A stretch of DNA of 64,000 bases from Aeromonas lusitana (GCF_002812985.1 NZ_PGCP01000018.1:97740-161739), one strand, 5' to 3'. Positions 9,948-18,889 are shown, counted from the stretch's first letter. Made by a program: numbers and translations. The notes: a model not told the origin generated them from the sequence alone.

Positions 9948-10172
9948 GGCAGACTCGTGGCTAAAAACCCCGGCAATTTAGCACGAACGGCCCCAAAACG
10001 CAGGCTCGGCTCCTCGCCCATCCCTTCGATACCGTCGTGATCCCCGTCCCATCCCGGCCCGCTGGGGGCTGCCGAGGGGCGCCAACTTGCGTAGGGTAGG
10101 GGCAGGAAAAACGATTGCCATCCGGTCCGCGCCCCAGCCAGGCGCCAGCCATGCCGACAAGGAGTCACAGGG

Positions 10173-11168
10173 ATGAAACTGCTTATCATAGGGGGCACGG
10201 GGTTTCTGGGCCGCCACCTCAGCGCCCTGGCGCTGGATTGGGGCCACGAGGTGACCCTGTTCAACCGCGGCCGCCGTCAGCACCCGGACTGGCGGGATCT
10301 GCAGCAGCTGCACGGAGACAGGGACCATGATCTCGGTGCCCTGCGCGGAGCAGGGCTGCACTGGGATCTGGTCATCGACACCTGCTGCTATCGACCCGAG
10401 CAGGCGGCCAGCCTCTCGGCGGCGCTGCAGGGGCGCTGCGAGCATCTCATCTTCATCTCCACCATCAGTGTCTATCGGGATTTCACCCTTAAAGGAATGG
10501 ACGAGTCGGCGCCCCTGCACGAGATCCCCGCTGGAGAGATACCCGACGACTACGGTCCCCTCAAAGTGCTGTGCGAGGCAGAGTACCGCGCCCGCTGGGG
10601 AGATCGGCTCTGCATCCTGCGCCCCGGCGTCTTGTGCGGCCCCCACGATCACACGGGTCGCCTCGCCTGGTGGGTGCGGCGGGTACAGCAGGGTGGCCCC
10701 TGGCTGCTGCCGGGGAGCGGGCAGGACCGGTTGCAATACCTGGACGTGCGCGACTGCGCCGAGTTTGTGCTGCGTGCCGCCGAGCAGCGCCTTGGTGGCG
10801 TGTTCAATCTGCTCAAGCCCGGCATAGCGCTGGGGGACTGGGTGGAGCGCATTGCCGCCCGGCTAAGCCCGGCTGCGCCCATCCAGCTAGATTGGGTGCC
10901 CTGGCCCAAGCTGCTGGCCGCCGGGGTAGAGCCCTGGCAGAGCTATCCGACCCTGTTACCCAACGAGCAGGCCGAGTATGCGGGTTATGGCCGGATCAGT
11001 GCCGAGGCGGCCATAGTACAGGGGCTCAACTTCCGGCCGCTGGAGGAGACGGTAGCGGATCTGGCGAACTGGCTGGCGGAGGGGGGGCAGGGCGCCACGA
11101 CCGGGATGACGGCTGAGGAGGAGGCGGCGCTGCGCCAACGGGTGTTGGCCGCGCACGCCATACGGTAG
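10173..11168 (+). CDS. NAD-dependent epimerase/dehydratase family protein
   Basis: Short-chain dehydrogenase-type Rossmann protein of 331 residues. The nucleotide-binding GGTGFLG lies at residues 7-13. Sequences similar to isoflavone reductase/epimerase-like proteins follow, including FISTISVY near residues 90-97, where a catalytic Tyr may sit, although the usual YxxxK is not obvious. An AAGGAGT ribosome site precedes the ATG. It is a single gene with its own terminator, between trmO and the DUF488 gene. The substrate cannot be predicted, and the lack of a clear YxxxK makes a true sugar epimerase uncertain. Confidence 0.78.
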   Translation: MKLLIIGGTGFLGRHLSALALDWGHEVTLFNRGRRQHPDWRDLQQLHGDRDHDLGALRGAGLHWDLVIDTCCYRPEQAASLSAALQGRCEHLIFISTISVYRDFTLKGMDESAPLHEIPAGEIPDDYGPLKVLCEAEYRARWGDRLCILRPGVLCGPHDHTGRLAWWVRRVQQGGPWLLPGSGQDRLQYLDVRDCAEFVLRAAEQRLGGVFNLLKPGIALGDWVERIAARLSPAAPIQLDWVPWPKLLAAGVEPWQSYPTLLPNEQAEYAGYGRISAEAAIVQGLNFRPLEETVADLANWLAEGGQGATTGMTAEEEAALRQRVLAAHAIR

Positions 11169-11221
11169 GCGCACCGTGCCTGCGCCCTGAACAAGGCGCT
11201 ACATGCACCGGAAAGGCGAAT

Positions 11222-11254
11222 AAAAAGAGGGCACCCATGGGGTGCCCTCTTTTT
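11222..11254. terminator. Bidirectional terminator
   Basis: AAAAAGAGGGCACCC (11222-11236) pairs perfectly with 11240-11254. It serves the epimerase-like gene on one strand and DUF488/rcsF on the other. Confidence 0.85.
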
Positions 11255-11272
11255 GCAATGGGACCGCGGGAT

Positions 11273-11659
11273 CTAGCGCAGGGTGGCGCCGCAGCCAACC
11301 AGCAACTCTTTCAGGATGCTGCGATGGCAGCGGGATTCGAGTTCGCAGTAGCAACCCACCGACAGATTGGTGTGGTGGGAGAGGGCGGCCAGCAGCGCCA
11401 GATCGTGCTTGGCGGCCGGGCTGGCCATCTCGGCCTTGTACTGCTTGCAGAAGGCGACCCACTGAGCCGGCGTCTCGGCGCCCTGGCCGAGCTTCATGGT
11501 CTCGGGACTGGGAGCCAGGTTGGGGAACCAGACGTCGTACCAATTTTGGCTCGCGAACTCAGCTTTGGGCACGCCTCGGGGTGGCCGACGCACAGTGCCG
11601 ATACGCAGCCCCTCGTCAGGTAGACGGGTGCTGCCGAGGCGGACTACGGCGAGAGCCAT
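11273..11659 (-). CDS. DUF488 family protein
   Basis: A 128-residue protein of the DUF488 family (YeaO-like). Family features are an early RLGSTRLP..GLRIGTVRRPPRGVP segment, NWYDVWFPNLAPS in the middle, and a C-terminal LLAALSHHTNLSVGCYCELESRCHRSIL, where clustered Cys and His might bind metal. The biochemical function of the family is not established. The gene starts 6 bases after the rcsF stop on the same strand, so the two are probably co-transcribed and end at the terminator at 11222-11254. Confidence 0.82.
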   Translation of the reverse strand: MALAVVRLGSTRLPDEGLRIGTVRRPPRGVPKAEFASQNWYDVWFPNLAPSPETMKLGQGAETPAQWVAFCKQYKAEMASPAAKHDLALLAALSHHTNLSVGCYCELESRCHRSILKELLVGCGATLR

Positions 11660-11665
11660 GGCGGA

Positions 11666-12040
11666 TTACTTCTCTTCGGCGACTTTCAGGGCCTGGCCGT
11701 AGCAGATCACCTGCTTGAGGCAGCCCGGCACGTCGCTGAACTCGGCGCACTTGTCGAAGGTGATGCCGTTGCCACCCATGTCGGCGGCGCGGCGGCGGGC
11801 CAGGGTGCGGGCTTCACCTGCGTTCGGTACCGCCTGGTTGGCATCGCTCTGGCAGGATTCCCCCTCGACTGTGCCGAGGTAGAGGTAGTTGAGATCGGCC
11901 AGCTGGCCCTGTTCATAGATCTGGACGCTGCCCGGTTTGAAATACTCGTCGAAGTTCTCCTTGTCCAGATTGCTGTTGAAGGAGAAATAGGCGCAACCGG
12001 AGGTGAAGAGGGGCAGCAGCAATAGGGTCAGGCGTTTCAT
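11666..12040 (-). CDS. rcsF: Rcs stress-response outer-membrane lipoprotein RcsF
   Basis: RcsF senses envelope damage at the outer membrane and signals to the Rcs phosphorelay. The 124-residue protein has a lipobox with Cys16 in TSGC. Four further cysteines at 63, 98, 107 and 113 show exactly the spacing of E. coli Cys74, 109, 118 and 124 (35, 9 and 6 residues apart), which form two non-consecutive disulfides. The N-terminal linker is shorter than in E. coli and lacks its proline-rich part. In E. coli rcsF neighbours trmO; here two genes intervene. No other Rcs genes are in the window. Confidence 0.85.
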   Translation of the reverse strand: MKRLTLLLLPLFTSGCAYFSFNSNLDKENFDEYFKPGSVQIYEQGQLADLNYLYLGTVEGESCQSDANQAVPNAGEARTLARRRAADMGGNGITFDKCAEFSDVPGCLKQVICYGQALKVAEEK

Positions 12041-12191
12041 GGCGATGTCTTGTTGAACGGTGAGGGGACCATTATAGGGGTCAGTCGCTGCCGGGGACCA
12101 GCCCCATTTTTAGCCATCAAGACGGGGTGTGACGGGGATCAGGCCGGGTCAGCCCTGGGTAGCTCACGAGTATCATGACCGGGTGGGGATT

Positions 12192-12226
12192 GTGTCAAAA
12201 GAGGGAGGGGGCAAGCAGCCCCCTCT
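12192..12226 (-). terminator. Likely terminator of cydC
   Basis: AGGGGGC (12206-12212) pairs with GCCCCCT (12218-12224). On the minus strand the stem is followed by CCCTCTTTTG. It lies 15 bases beyond the cydC stop. Confidence 0.6.
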
Positions 12227-12240
12227 GGTATTCATCGGGA

Positions 12241-13986
12241 TCAGACGGGTGCGAGCCGCTGGTGCAGGCTGCGATAGTAGTCATCGCTCAGCAGCTCTGC
12301 GTGGGGGGCGCACAGGCGAATGCGCCCCTCTTCCATCAGGGCGATCCTGTCCATCTGCTCCAGTCCCAGCAGGCGGTGGGAGATGAGCAGCAGGGTGCGA
12401 TCGGCCCCGAGCTTGAACAGCAGGGCCATGATCTCCCGCTCGGTCTGACTGTCGAGCCCCTCGGTCGGCTCATCCAAGAGCCAGAGCGGGGCATCGTGCA
12501 GCAGGGCACGGGCGAGGCCGATGCGGCGGCGCTCGCCACCGGAGAGCGGACGACCGCCGTCCCCGAGCCAGGCATCCAGTCCCCCCTCGGCCAGCTCATC
12601 CGGGTTGTCCAAGAGGCTAGAGAGGCCTACCTGCTCCAGCACTTTGATGAGTCGCTCGTCGCTGGCGTCCGGCGCCGCGAGTTTGAGGTTGCCTCTCAGG
12701 GTATCGGCAAACAGATGCACCCGCTGGCTCACCACCGAGAAGGAGGCGCGCAGTGCCCCTTCGCCGTAATGGGTGAGCGGCTTGCCATCCAGCAGTATCT
12801 CGCCCGCCTGCGGGTTCCACTCCCGGGTCAGCAGCCCCATCAGGGTGGACTTGCCGCAGCCGGTCTGGCCCAGCAACGCGAGTTTTTCACCTGCTTTTAG
12901 TTGCAGGGAGTAGCCGCGCAGCACGGGCTCGGTCTGATCCGGATAGGTGAAGGTGAGATCTCTTATCTGCAGGCTGCCTGCACTGGCGTGCTGCTGCTCC
13001 TCTCCCCATTCGGGGGCCTTGGCCTCCTGTAAAATCTCGTTGAGACGGCGGGCCGAGGTGAGGCTGGTGGAGAGGTGTTGGAAGGCGCCGGCCAGCGGCA
13101 ACAGGGCCTCGAAACTCGCCAGGGTGGCGAACACCATGAGTGCCGTGATGGGATCCGGGGTCGCCCCACCGACACCGTGGCCGGCGAGCCACAGCATCAG
13201 GGTCAGGGTCCAGCCGCTCAGCAGTTGCACGCTGGCGTTGGCCAATCCACTGACCCTGGCCATGCGGGCCTGGGCGCGGATCAGGGCCTGCTCGGCCTGC
13301 TGCAACTCATCGAGGGCCTTGGGGGCGGCGGCAAACATCTGCAACTCGGCCTGGCCGTCCAGGTAGTCTACCAGTCGGGTGCGCAGGCTGGATTTCTCGG
13401 CTATCAGGGCCTGGCCCGGCTTGCGACCGGCGAAGTAGAACACCAGGGGCAGGGCCAGCATGCCAGCCAGCAGGATGGCACCCAGGGTCAGGGCCAGTTC
13501 GCTGTCGAAGAAGGAGAGGAAGAACACCAGACCAGCGCAGCTCAGCAGGGCCGCCCCTATGGGGGTGATGAGGCGCAGGTAGACATGATCCATGGCATCT
13601 ATGTCGGTCACCAGCCGGTTGAGCAGATCCGCCTGACGAAAACCTGCCAGGGTCCCGGTAGAGAGTGGCGAGAGCTTTTGCCAGAACCAGACTCGCAGCC
13701 GGGTCAGCACCCGGAAGGTGGCATCGTGGCTCACCACCCGCTCACCCCAGCGACTGGCGGTGCGGATGATGGAGAAGAAGCGCACGCCACCGGCCGGGGT
13801 CATGTAGTTGAAGGTGTCGCGGGTAGCGGCGGCCAGTCCGGCCACGGCTGCGGCGGAGAGGAACCAGCCGGAGAGGGACAAGAGCCCCATGCCCGCCACC
13901 AGGGTGACGAAGGCTAGCAAGAGACCGATGGAGAGGCTCAGCCAGTGCTGGCGGTAGATACGCAGAAACGGCAGTAGATCACGCAT
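12241..13986 (-). CDS. cydC: Heterodimeric ABC exporter CydDC, subunit CydC
   Basis: CydDC is an inner-membrane ABC transporter needed to assemble cytochrome bd and reported to move thiols or haem. The start at 13986 (MRDLLPFLRIYRQ) gives 581 residues and overlaps the cydD stop by 8 bases, the normal coupled arrangement. A longer in-frame start would lie inside cydD. A six-helix membrane domain is followed by an ATPase domain with GQTGCGKSTL, LSGGERRRIGLARAL and LLDEPTEGLD. Together with arcA nearby, this is part of the aerobic/microaerobic respiratory set. Confidence 0.95.
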   Translation of the reverse strand: MRDLLPFLRIYRQHWLSLSIGLLLAFVTLVAGMGLLSLSGWFLSAAAVAGLAAATRDTFNYMTPAGGVRFFSIIRTASRWGERVVSHDATFRVLTRLRVWFWQKLSPLSTGTLAGFRQADLLNRLVTDIDAMDHVYLRLITPIGAALLSCAGLVFFLSFFDSELALTLGAILLAGMLALPLVFYFAGRKPGQALIAEKSSLRTRLVDYLDGQAELQMFAAAPKALDELQQAEQALIRAQARMARVSGLANASVQLLSGWTLTLMLWLAGHGVGGATPDPITALMVFATLASFEALLPLAGAFQHLSTSLTSARRLNEILQEAKAPEWGEEQQHASAGSLQIRDLTFTYPDQTEPVLRGYSLQLKAGEKLALLGQTGCGKSTLMGLLTREWNPQAGEILLDGKPLTHYGEGALRASFSVVSQRVHLFADTLRGNLKLAAPDASDERLIKVLEQVGLSSLLDNPDELAEGGLDAWLGDGGRPLSGGERRRIGLARALLHDAPLWLLDEPTEGLDSQTEREIMALLFKLGADRTLLLISHRLLGLEQMDRIALMEEGRIRLCAPHAELLSDDYYRSLHQRLAPV

Positions 13987-15754
13987 CGAGAGAGTCCCCT
14001 TGAGAGAGGTGTTGTGACAAGAGGCGGGCGAAGGGCCCGCTGGCCTCGCTGAGTTGCTGGAAGTTGCCTTGCTCCACCAGCTGACCACGCTCCAGCACCA
14101 GGATCTTGTCCATCTGGCTGAGCTGATCGAGGCGGTGAGTGATCATCAGCAGGGTCTGGCCTGCCGCAGCCTGTTCGAGGGTGCCCATGATGGCCCGCTC
14201 CGAGTGGCGATCCAGGCTGGCGGTGGGTTCATCCAACACCATTAACTGAGTATGCTTGAGCAGGGTGCGGGCCAGGGCGATGCGCTGGGCCTGGCCCACC
14301 GAGAGGCCGCCCGCCTGATCGCCGACGCTATAGTCAAAGCCCTTCTCCTGGGCAAATTCCCAGGCCTGCGCCCGTTTCAGCACGGCTTCCAGCTCGGTGT
14401 CGCTGGCGGTGGGCTTGGCCAGCAGCAGGTTGTCGCGCAGGGAGGCGTGGAACAGCTGCGGATTTTGGGAGAGCCAGCCGAGCTGCAATCGCCACTGGCT
14501 CATGTCAAGACTGGCGAGCTCCTGGCCGTTGACCTTGAGTTCACCGCGATAGGGGGCAAAGCCCAGCAGGGCATTGACCAGGGAGCTCTTGCCCGCCCCA
14601 CTGATGCCGACCAGGGCGGTGCGCGAGCCGGCCTCCAGCTGGAAATCGATGGGGCCGACCAGCACCTTGCCCTCGGCGCTCAGCACCTCGAGGGCCTTGG
14701 CTTCTATCTCGATGGGGCCCTGGCTGTGGAAAGGGGCCGAGCCGGAAGCGGGTTCGCTGACCTCGGCCTCCAAAAACTCCAGCAGCTGTTCGGCGGCGCC
14801 TATGGCCTGGGCCTTGGCATGATAGTGGGCGCCGAGCTCCCGCAGCGGAGCGTAGAACTCGGGGGCGAGAAACAGCACGAACAGGCCGGTAAAGAGCGTG
14901 ACCTTGACGCCATAGTTGCCAAAGTTCAGGTGATCTATGTAGGAGAAACCGAAGTAGACCGCCACCAGGGCGACCGCGATGGCGGCGAAGAACTCCAGCA
15001 CGGCTGTGCTGAGGAAGGCCAGACGCAGCACCTCCATGGTGCGTTCCCGAAAATCTTCCGAGGCATCGCGAATTGCGTCACCCTCGGCCTGGGTGCGCAT
15101 GAAGAGCTGCAGGGTGCGCAGTCCCTTGAGCCGGTCGAGGAAGTGGCCGGAGAGGCGCGCCAGGGACTGGAAGTTGCGGCGGTTTGCATCGGCGGCGCCG
15201 ACCCCCACCAGGATCATGAACAGCGGGATCAGGGGGGCTGTCCCGAGCAAGATGATGCCGGCGGCCCAGTTGACTGGGAAAACGGCCACCAGGATCACCA
15301 CTGGGATGAAGACGGCGACCGCCATCTGGGGCAGATAGCGGGAGAAGAACTCCTGCATGTCCTCTATTTGCTCCAGCAGCAGGCTGGCCCAGCTACCGGC
15401 GGGACGACGCTGGATATAGGCAGGGCCAAGGCGGGCGAGGCGGGTGAGCACCAGCTCGCGGATGGCCTGGCGCACCGCGCTGCCGGCTCTGAAACTGGCC
15501 ACTTCGCGGCCATAGGCCAGCAGGGCTTTGGCCGACGTCACCAGCAGCAGGGTGATAAAGAGGGGGATGGATTGCTCCGGCGTCGTGCCCTCGATGATGA
15601 AGCCATGGAGCAGGGTCGCCAGCAGCCAGGCCTGTGCCACCATCAGGACGCCCTGGCCCATGCCAAAGCCGATGGAGAGACCGATCCAGCGCCGGCCATG
15701 GCTCGATTGCTTGCGCAACCAGCCATAGAGATGTTTTTGCGTATTCTTGTCCAT
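13979..15754 (-). CDS. cydD: Heterodimeric ABC exporter CydDC, subunit CydD
   Basis: Partner of CydC in the cytochrome bd assembly exporter. The start at 15754 (MDKNTQKHLYGW, 591 residues) is set by AGGAGGG 5 bases upstream; an earlier in-frame TTG start lies inside that ribosome site and is not credible. The membrane domain covers roughly the first 330 residues. The ATPase domain has GISGAGKSSLV, LSVGQAQRIALARTLL and MVLDEPTASLD. In the signature the second Gly of LSGGQ is kept while the first is Val, as often seen in this subunit. It is co-transcribed with cydC. Confidence 0.95.
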   Translation of the reverse strand: MDKNTQKHLYGWLRKQSSHGRRWIGLSIGFGMGQGVLMVAQAWLLATLLHGFIIEGTTPEQSIPLFITLLLVTSAKALLAYGREVASFRAGSAVRQAIRELVLTRLARLGPAYIQRRPAGSWASLLLEQIEDMQEFFSRYLPQMAVAVFIPVVILVAVFPVNWAAGIILLGTAPLIPLFMILVGVGAADANRRNFQSLARLSGHFLDRLKGLRTLQLFMRTQAEGDAIRDASEDFRERTMEVLRLAFLSTAVLEFFAAIAVALVAVYFGFSYIDHLNFGNYGVKVTLFTGLFVLFLAPEFYAPLRELGAHYHAKAQAIGAAEQLLEFLEAEVSEPASGSAPFHSQGPIEIEAKALEVLSAEGKVLVGPIDFQLEAGSRTALVGISGAGKSSLVNALLGFAPYRGELKVNGQELASLDMSQWRLQLGWLSQNPQLFHASLRDNLLLAKPTASDTELEAVLKRAQAWEFAQEKGFDYSVGDQAGGLSVGQAQRIALARTLLKHTQLMVLDEPTASLDRHSERAIMGTLEQAAAGQTLLMITHRLDQLSQMDKILVLERGQLVEQGNFQQLSEASGPFARLLSQHLSQGDSLDA

Positions 15755-15955
15755 TACCACCCTCCTCAAACGAGTGGCGCAAGACTATCGTCGCCCCCTG
15801 AGCTTGGCAACCTTGCCATTACTGGAGCGTGAGACTGTTTGCTTGAAAAATAATCTGCATGCTCATTAGTTGGTCGAACAGCTTGATTTATGGCAAAAAA
15901 CACCCTGGCGGTGATTGCGCTCGCCGGCAAAATGCATATAGTAGAGGCCACTGAC

Positions 15956-16029
15956 GCGGGTGTAGTTCAATGGTAGAACGGTAGCTTCCCAAGCTGCATA
16001 CGTGGGTTCGATTCCCATCACCCGCTCCA
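15956..16029 (+). tRNA. tRNA-Gly (anticodon CCC)
   Basis: A 74-base cloverleaf with acceptor stem GCGGGTG/CACCCGC and an encoded CCA end. The anticodon loop is TTCCCAA, giving CCC, which reads GGG. It is close to E. coli glyU. The T-arm GTTCGATTC is intact. Confidence 0.95.
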
Positions 16030-16132
16030 ATTTCAAGACCCGATAGCGAGCCCGTCTCCTTACCGCCTCTGCCTAGCATGCCATGCTGACGCTGATTCCA
16101 TATCCGGTATTTACTGCTAGTTTTGATCCCTT

Positions 16133-16207
<75 letters not shown>

Positions 16208-16216
16208 GTTTTCATG

Positions 16217-16248
16217 CAAAAAGCCCACTCCATCGAGTGGGCTTTTTT
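16217..16248 (+). terminator. Terminator of the tRNA-Gly pair
   Basis: A 13-bp stem (16218-16230 with 16235-16247) ends in a run of six T, 10 bases after the second tRNA. Confidence 0.85.
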
Positions 16249-16312
16249 GTTTTCCGTCTTCTTGCTTGATTGGTGTTCGCCGCTCTGCCCAAGAGGGTGG
16301 TCGGCTGGGCGC

Positions 16313-16346
16313 CAAAAACAGAAGAGGCGCCATCGGCGCCTCTTCT
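16313..16346 (-). terminator. Terminator of arcA
   Basis: GAAGAGGCGC (16321-16330) pairs with GCGCCTCTTC (16336-16345). The minus-strand read-out ends in TGTTTTTG. It is about 30 bases beyond the arcA stop. Confidence 0.75.
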
Positions 16347-16374
16347 TACCACACTGGGATCTGGCGAGCAGGGA

Positions 16375-17094
16375 TTATTCCTGCTCCAGCTCGCCGCAGA
16401 AGCGGTAACCTTCGCCATGGATGGTGGCGATGATTTCAGGGGTGTCGCCCACGCTCTCGAAGTGCTTGCGAATGCGGCGGATGGTGACATCCACGGTACG
16501 ATCGTGGGGCTTGAGCTCACGACCAGTCATCTTCTTGAGCAGCTCGGCACGGGTCTGGATCTGGCCCGGGTTTTCGCAGAAGTGCAGCATGGCGCGGAAC
16601 TCGGAGCGCGGCAGCTTGAACATGTCGCCCGCCGGGCTGACCAGGGCACGGCTGTTGATATCCAGCGCCCAGCCGTTGAACAGGTAACGCTCGACCAGCT
16701 TCTTCTCTTCGCCACCGGCGGCCACGTTCATGGTGCGGCTCAGCAGGTTGCGGGCACGTATGGTCAGCTCGCGGGGGTTGAACGGCTTGGTGATGTAGTC
16801 ATCTGCGCCGATTTCCAGACCCAGGATCTTGTCGACTTCGTTGTCACGGCCGGTCAGGAACATCAGGGCTATGTTGTCATCTTCACGCAGCTCGCGCGCC
16901 AGCAGCAGGCCATTCTTGCCCGGCAGGTTGATGTCCATGATCACCAGATTGATGGTGTGGGAGGTCAGGGCCTGATGCATCTCGTCGCCATTGTTGGCCT
17001 CGAGGACGATATAGCCTTCGGCCTCGAAGATGCTCTTCAGGGTATTGCGGGTGACCAGCTCGTCTTCGACGATCAGAATGTGTGGTGTTTGCAT
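16375..17094 (-). CDS. arcA: Aerobic respiration control response regulator ArcA
   Basis: OmpR-type DNA-binding response regulator that, with the ArcB kinase, represses aerobic respiration genes and induces cytochrome bd when oxygen is low. The 239 residues consist of a receiver domain with Asp54 in [12 protein letters not shown] as the phosphorylation site, Lys in TKPFNP, and a C-terminal winged helix with [15 protein letters not shown]. The match with E. coli is near full length. An FNR-like site lies upstream, consistent with FNR activation of arcA in E. coli. ArcA-lasT-thr order is also as in E. coli, but with several genes inserted between arcA and lasT. Confidence 0.97.
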   Translation of the reverse strand: MQTPHILIVEDELVTRNTLKSIFEAEGYIVLEANNGDEMHQALTSHTINLVIMDINLPGKNGLLLARELREDDNIALMFLTGRDNEVDKILGLEIGADDYITKPFNPRELTIRARNLLSRTMNVAAGGEEKKLVERYLFNGWALDINSRALVSPAGDMFKLPRSEFRAMLHFCENPGQIQTRAELLKKMTGRELKPHDRTVDVTIRRIRKHFESVGDTPEIIATIHGEGYRFCGELEQE

Positions 17095-17480
17095 TGAGTA
17101 TTCCCAGATTCTTATCAGTTAATTTTCGAAATTTTAACACTCTTTGGCGTTATCCGACCGGTCCTGAAAATTTATTACGTCATCCTGGGTATGAATATCA
17201 GGTCGAATCATCGCGAATTTGGTAGCTATGTCGGCAAACATCCATGTGCCACACACGGGGTCTCAACAAGTCTGGCTGAGCGGAGCCCTGAAAGGTAGTC
17301 CATTACAAAAGTTGCTGCATTTTATCAGTTAACAGGCGCATAACAACACTCTTTGCCGTCAGATAGCAACTTTTTAACTCTGAATTGATATAAGTCAAAC
17401 CCTGAGTTCTCTGCATGATACTTGGGCTGGCTCGCTTTTTCGCCCCTATGAAATGTAATGGGATGTAACATGTGATTGAC
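17095..17480. promoter_or_regulatory. Divergent region between arcA and the DUF3293 gene
   Basis: About 385 noncoding bases, AT-rich near both ends. They contain the FNR-like site at 17385-17398 and a perfect 10-base inverted repeat (17307-17316 with 17365-17374) ending in a T-run on the plus strand. No gene is supported in it. Confidence 0.5.
17385..17398. promoter_or_regulatory. Candidate FNR-binding site
   Basis: TTGATATAAGTCAA differs from TTGAT-N4-ATCAA at one base. It lies about 290 bases upstream of arcA and about 80 bases upstream of the DUF3293 gene, so either could be the target. Confidence 0.5.
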
Positions 17481-17888
17481 ATGAGTTTGTGGGAAAACTA
17501 CAGAAAAGTGTGTTTTATTGCCCCCTTCGCGCCACCCGCCTGGTCCGGCTATGCCATCGTCACGGCCTGGAACCCGGCCAGCCACTGGGTCAGCGCACGC
17601 CGCAACGCCCGTCGCCAGCGCGCCCTGTGGCGTCTCGTGGGTGATTCACCGGACGTTATCGCCATGGGCCCGCTCTGGGGCAGTGCACTGGATGAGGGCT
17701 GGCAGGAGGAGTCCCTGTTGCTGCAGGCTCCCCGCGGCGAGGCGATCCGGCTGGCAGCCGCCTTTGGCCAAAATGCCATCTATTGGGTCGAACAGGGAGA
17801 GCTCTGGCTAGTGCCCGTCTTGTTGAAGGGGACTCCACTCCATCTGGGCAGGCTGGCCAGCCATTGGATTGCCAGGGGCTTGGCATGA
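17481..17888 (+). CDS. DUF3293 domain-containing protein
   Basis: A small protein of 135 residues from the ATG at 17481; a GTG at 17472 would add three residues. Neither has a strong ribosome site, so the start is uncertain. Sequence features fitting DUF3293 are SGYAIVTAWNPAS near the start and a mid-protein GDSPDVIAMGPLWGSALDEGWQ. The family has no known function. It has no signal peptide and no membrane segment. It lies 41 bases before the RraA-like gene and is probably co-transcribed with it. Confidence 0.75.
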   Translation: MSLWENYRKVCFIAPFAPPAWSGYAIVTAWNPASHWVSARRNARRQRALWRLVGDSPDVIAMGPLWGSALDEGWQEESLLLQAPRGEAIRLAAAFGQNAIYWVEQGELWLVPVLLKGTPLHLGRLASHWIARGLA

Positions 17889-17929
17889 TGAAAGAATGAG
17901 CGACCTCACTCCATGGAAGGACGATGACA

Positions 17930-18409
17930 ATGCTGGATTTACTGCCCGATCTTTGCGATGAACACGGGGATGCCCTGCAGGTGGCCGAGCCCCTGTTCCA
18001 CGACTACGGCGGCAAACCGCTGTTTCACGGTGAGGCGGTCACCCTCTCCTGTTTTGAAGACAACAGCCTGGTGCGCGAACTGGTGAATCGCCCCGGCCAC
18101 GGCAAGGTGATGGTGATCGATGGTGGTGGCTCATTGCGCCGGGCCTTGCTTGGGGATCAGCTGGCCATCAAGGCGGCGGAGCAGGGCTGGGAGGGGATCC
18201 TCATCTATGGCGCCGTGCGGGATGTGGGCACATTGGCGACCCTGGCGCTCGGCGTCAAGGCGCTGGCGGCCTGCCCGGTCAAGACAGAGAAACGCGGGCA
18301 GGGGGAGCTGGACGGGATCTTGTCATTTGCCGGGGTGACCATAGCGCCCGGCGACTATGTCTACGCCGATCTCAACGGTGTGCTGGTCAGTGGCGCCAAG
18401 CTGCTCTGA
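17930..18409 (+). CDS. RraA family protein (HMG aldolase-like / RNase E regulator-like)
   Basis: A 159-residue RraA-fold protein. The ATG at 17930 is preferred over one at 17924 because AAGGA is then 8 bases rather than 2 bases upstream. Motifs are [23 protein letters not shown] and IYGAVRD. E. coli RraA, which inhibits RNase E, has GAVRQ at the last motif. This protein has Arg97-Asp98, the pair that members of the family with 4-hydroxy-4-methyl-2-oxoglutarate aldolase activity use to bind metal. So an aldolase-like enzyme is at least as likely as a ribonuclease regulator. It ends 3 bases from the convergent outer-membrane gene. Confidence 0.8.
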   Translation: MLDLLPDLCDEHGDALQVAEPLFHDYGGKPLFHGEAVTLSCFEDNSLVRELVNRPGHGKVMVIDGGGSLRRALLGDQLAIKAAEQGWEGILIYGAVRDVGTLATLALGVKALAACPVKTEKRGQGELDGILSFAGVTIAPGDYVYADLNGVLVSGAKLL

Positions 18410-18412
18410 CCC

Positions 18413-18889
18413 CTAGAAGTTGAAACCGACCCCCAGGGTCAGGAAGTGCTCCGTGCTGAAGGCGCTGAGGCCGTAGTTGGCGGTCAGGGCCAGCTTGGGC
18501 GTCAGCAGCAGGCTGCTGTTGAGCTCCACTAGCGTGCTGGCTTTGCTCACTTCCAACTGCTTGACCTGACTGCCGATGTTGAGGGAAGGGGAGAGCTGAT
18601 AGCGCACCCCTGAGCTGATATTGAAGCCGGCCTGATCGCTGTGGACGCCGATGGCCGGGCCGGCCTCCATGTAGAGGCTGACATTGTCTTCGACCGGATA
18701 TTGGTAGCCGGTGTTGATGAGCCAGAGATCGAAGTTGTCGCTGTGATGGGTTTGAGTGCCAAGCAGTACGCCTGAGTAGCTTTTCACGTAAAGCTGGCTC
18801 TCGGATTCGTGTTGGAGGAGGCTCCAGTCGGCTGCCTGAGCCGAAAATGCGAGGCCGGATGCGAGTGCGATGACGAGAGATTTAACCAT
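18413..18889 (-). CDS. Putative outer-membrane beta-barrel protein
   Basis: A 158-residue exported protein. The start at 18889 gives a signal peptide MVKSLVIALASGLAFSAQA with cleavage after AQA, and AGGGGAAA lies 4 to 11 bases ahead. An upstream in-frame start would bury the signal. The mature part alternates polar and apolar residues, has repeated strands such as NISSGVRYQLSPSLNIGSQV, and ends in LTLGVGFNF with a terminal Phe, the usual signature of outer-membrane barrels. I cannot name the family with certainty. It converges on the RraA-like gene with only 3 bases between the stops. Confidence 0.7.
   Translation of the reverse strand: MVKSLVIALASGLAFSAQAADWSLLQHESESQLYVKSYSGVLLGTQTHHSDNFDLWLINTGYQYPVEDNVSLYMEAGPAIGVHSDQAGFNISSGVRYQLSPSLNIGSQVKQLEVSKASTLVELNSSLLLTPKLALTANYGLSAFSTEHFLTLGVGFNF

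Noticed and set aside
14252..15832. Long open frame on the plus strand opposite cydD (526 codons)
   Set aside because: Antisense to a clear ABC transporter gene; Gly/Gln/Ala/His-rich composition typical of reverse-strand frames in GC-rich DNA; no homology seen.
15883..15896. TTGATTTATGGCAA as an FNR site for cydD
   Set aside because: Two mismatches in one half-site; without alignment to relatives this is not better than chance.
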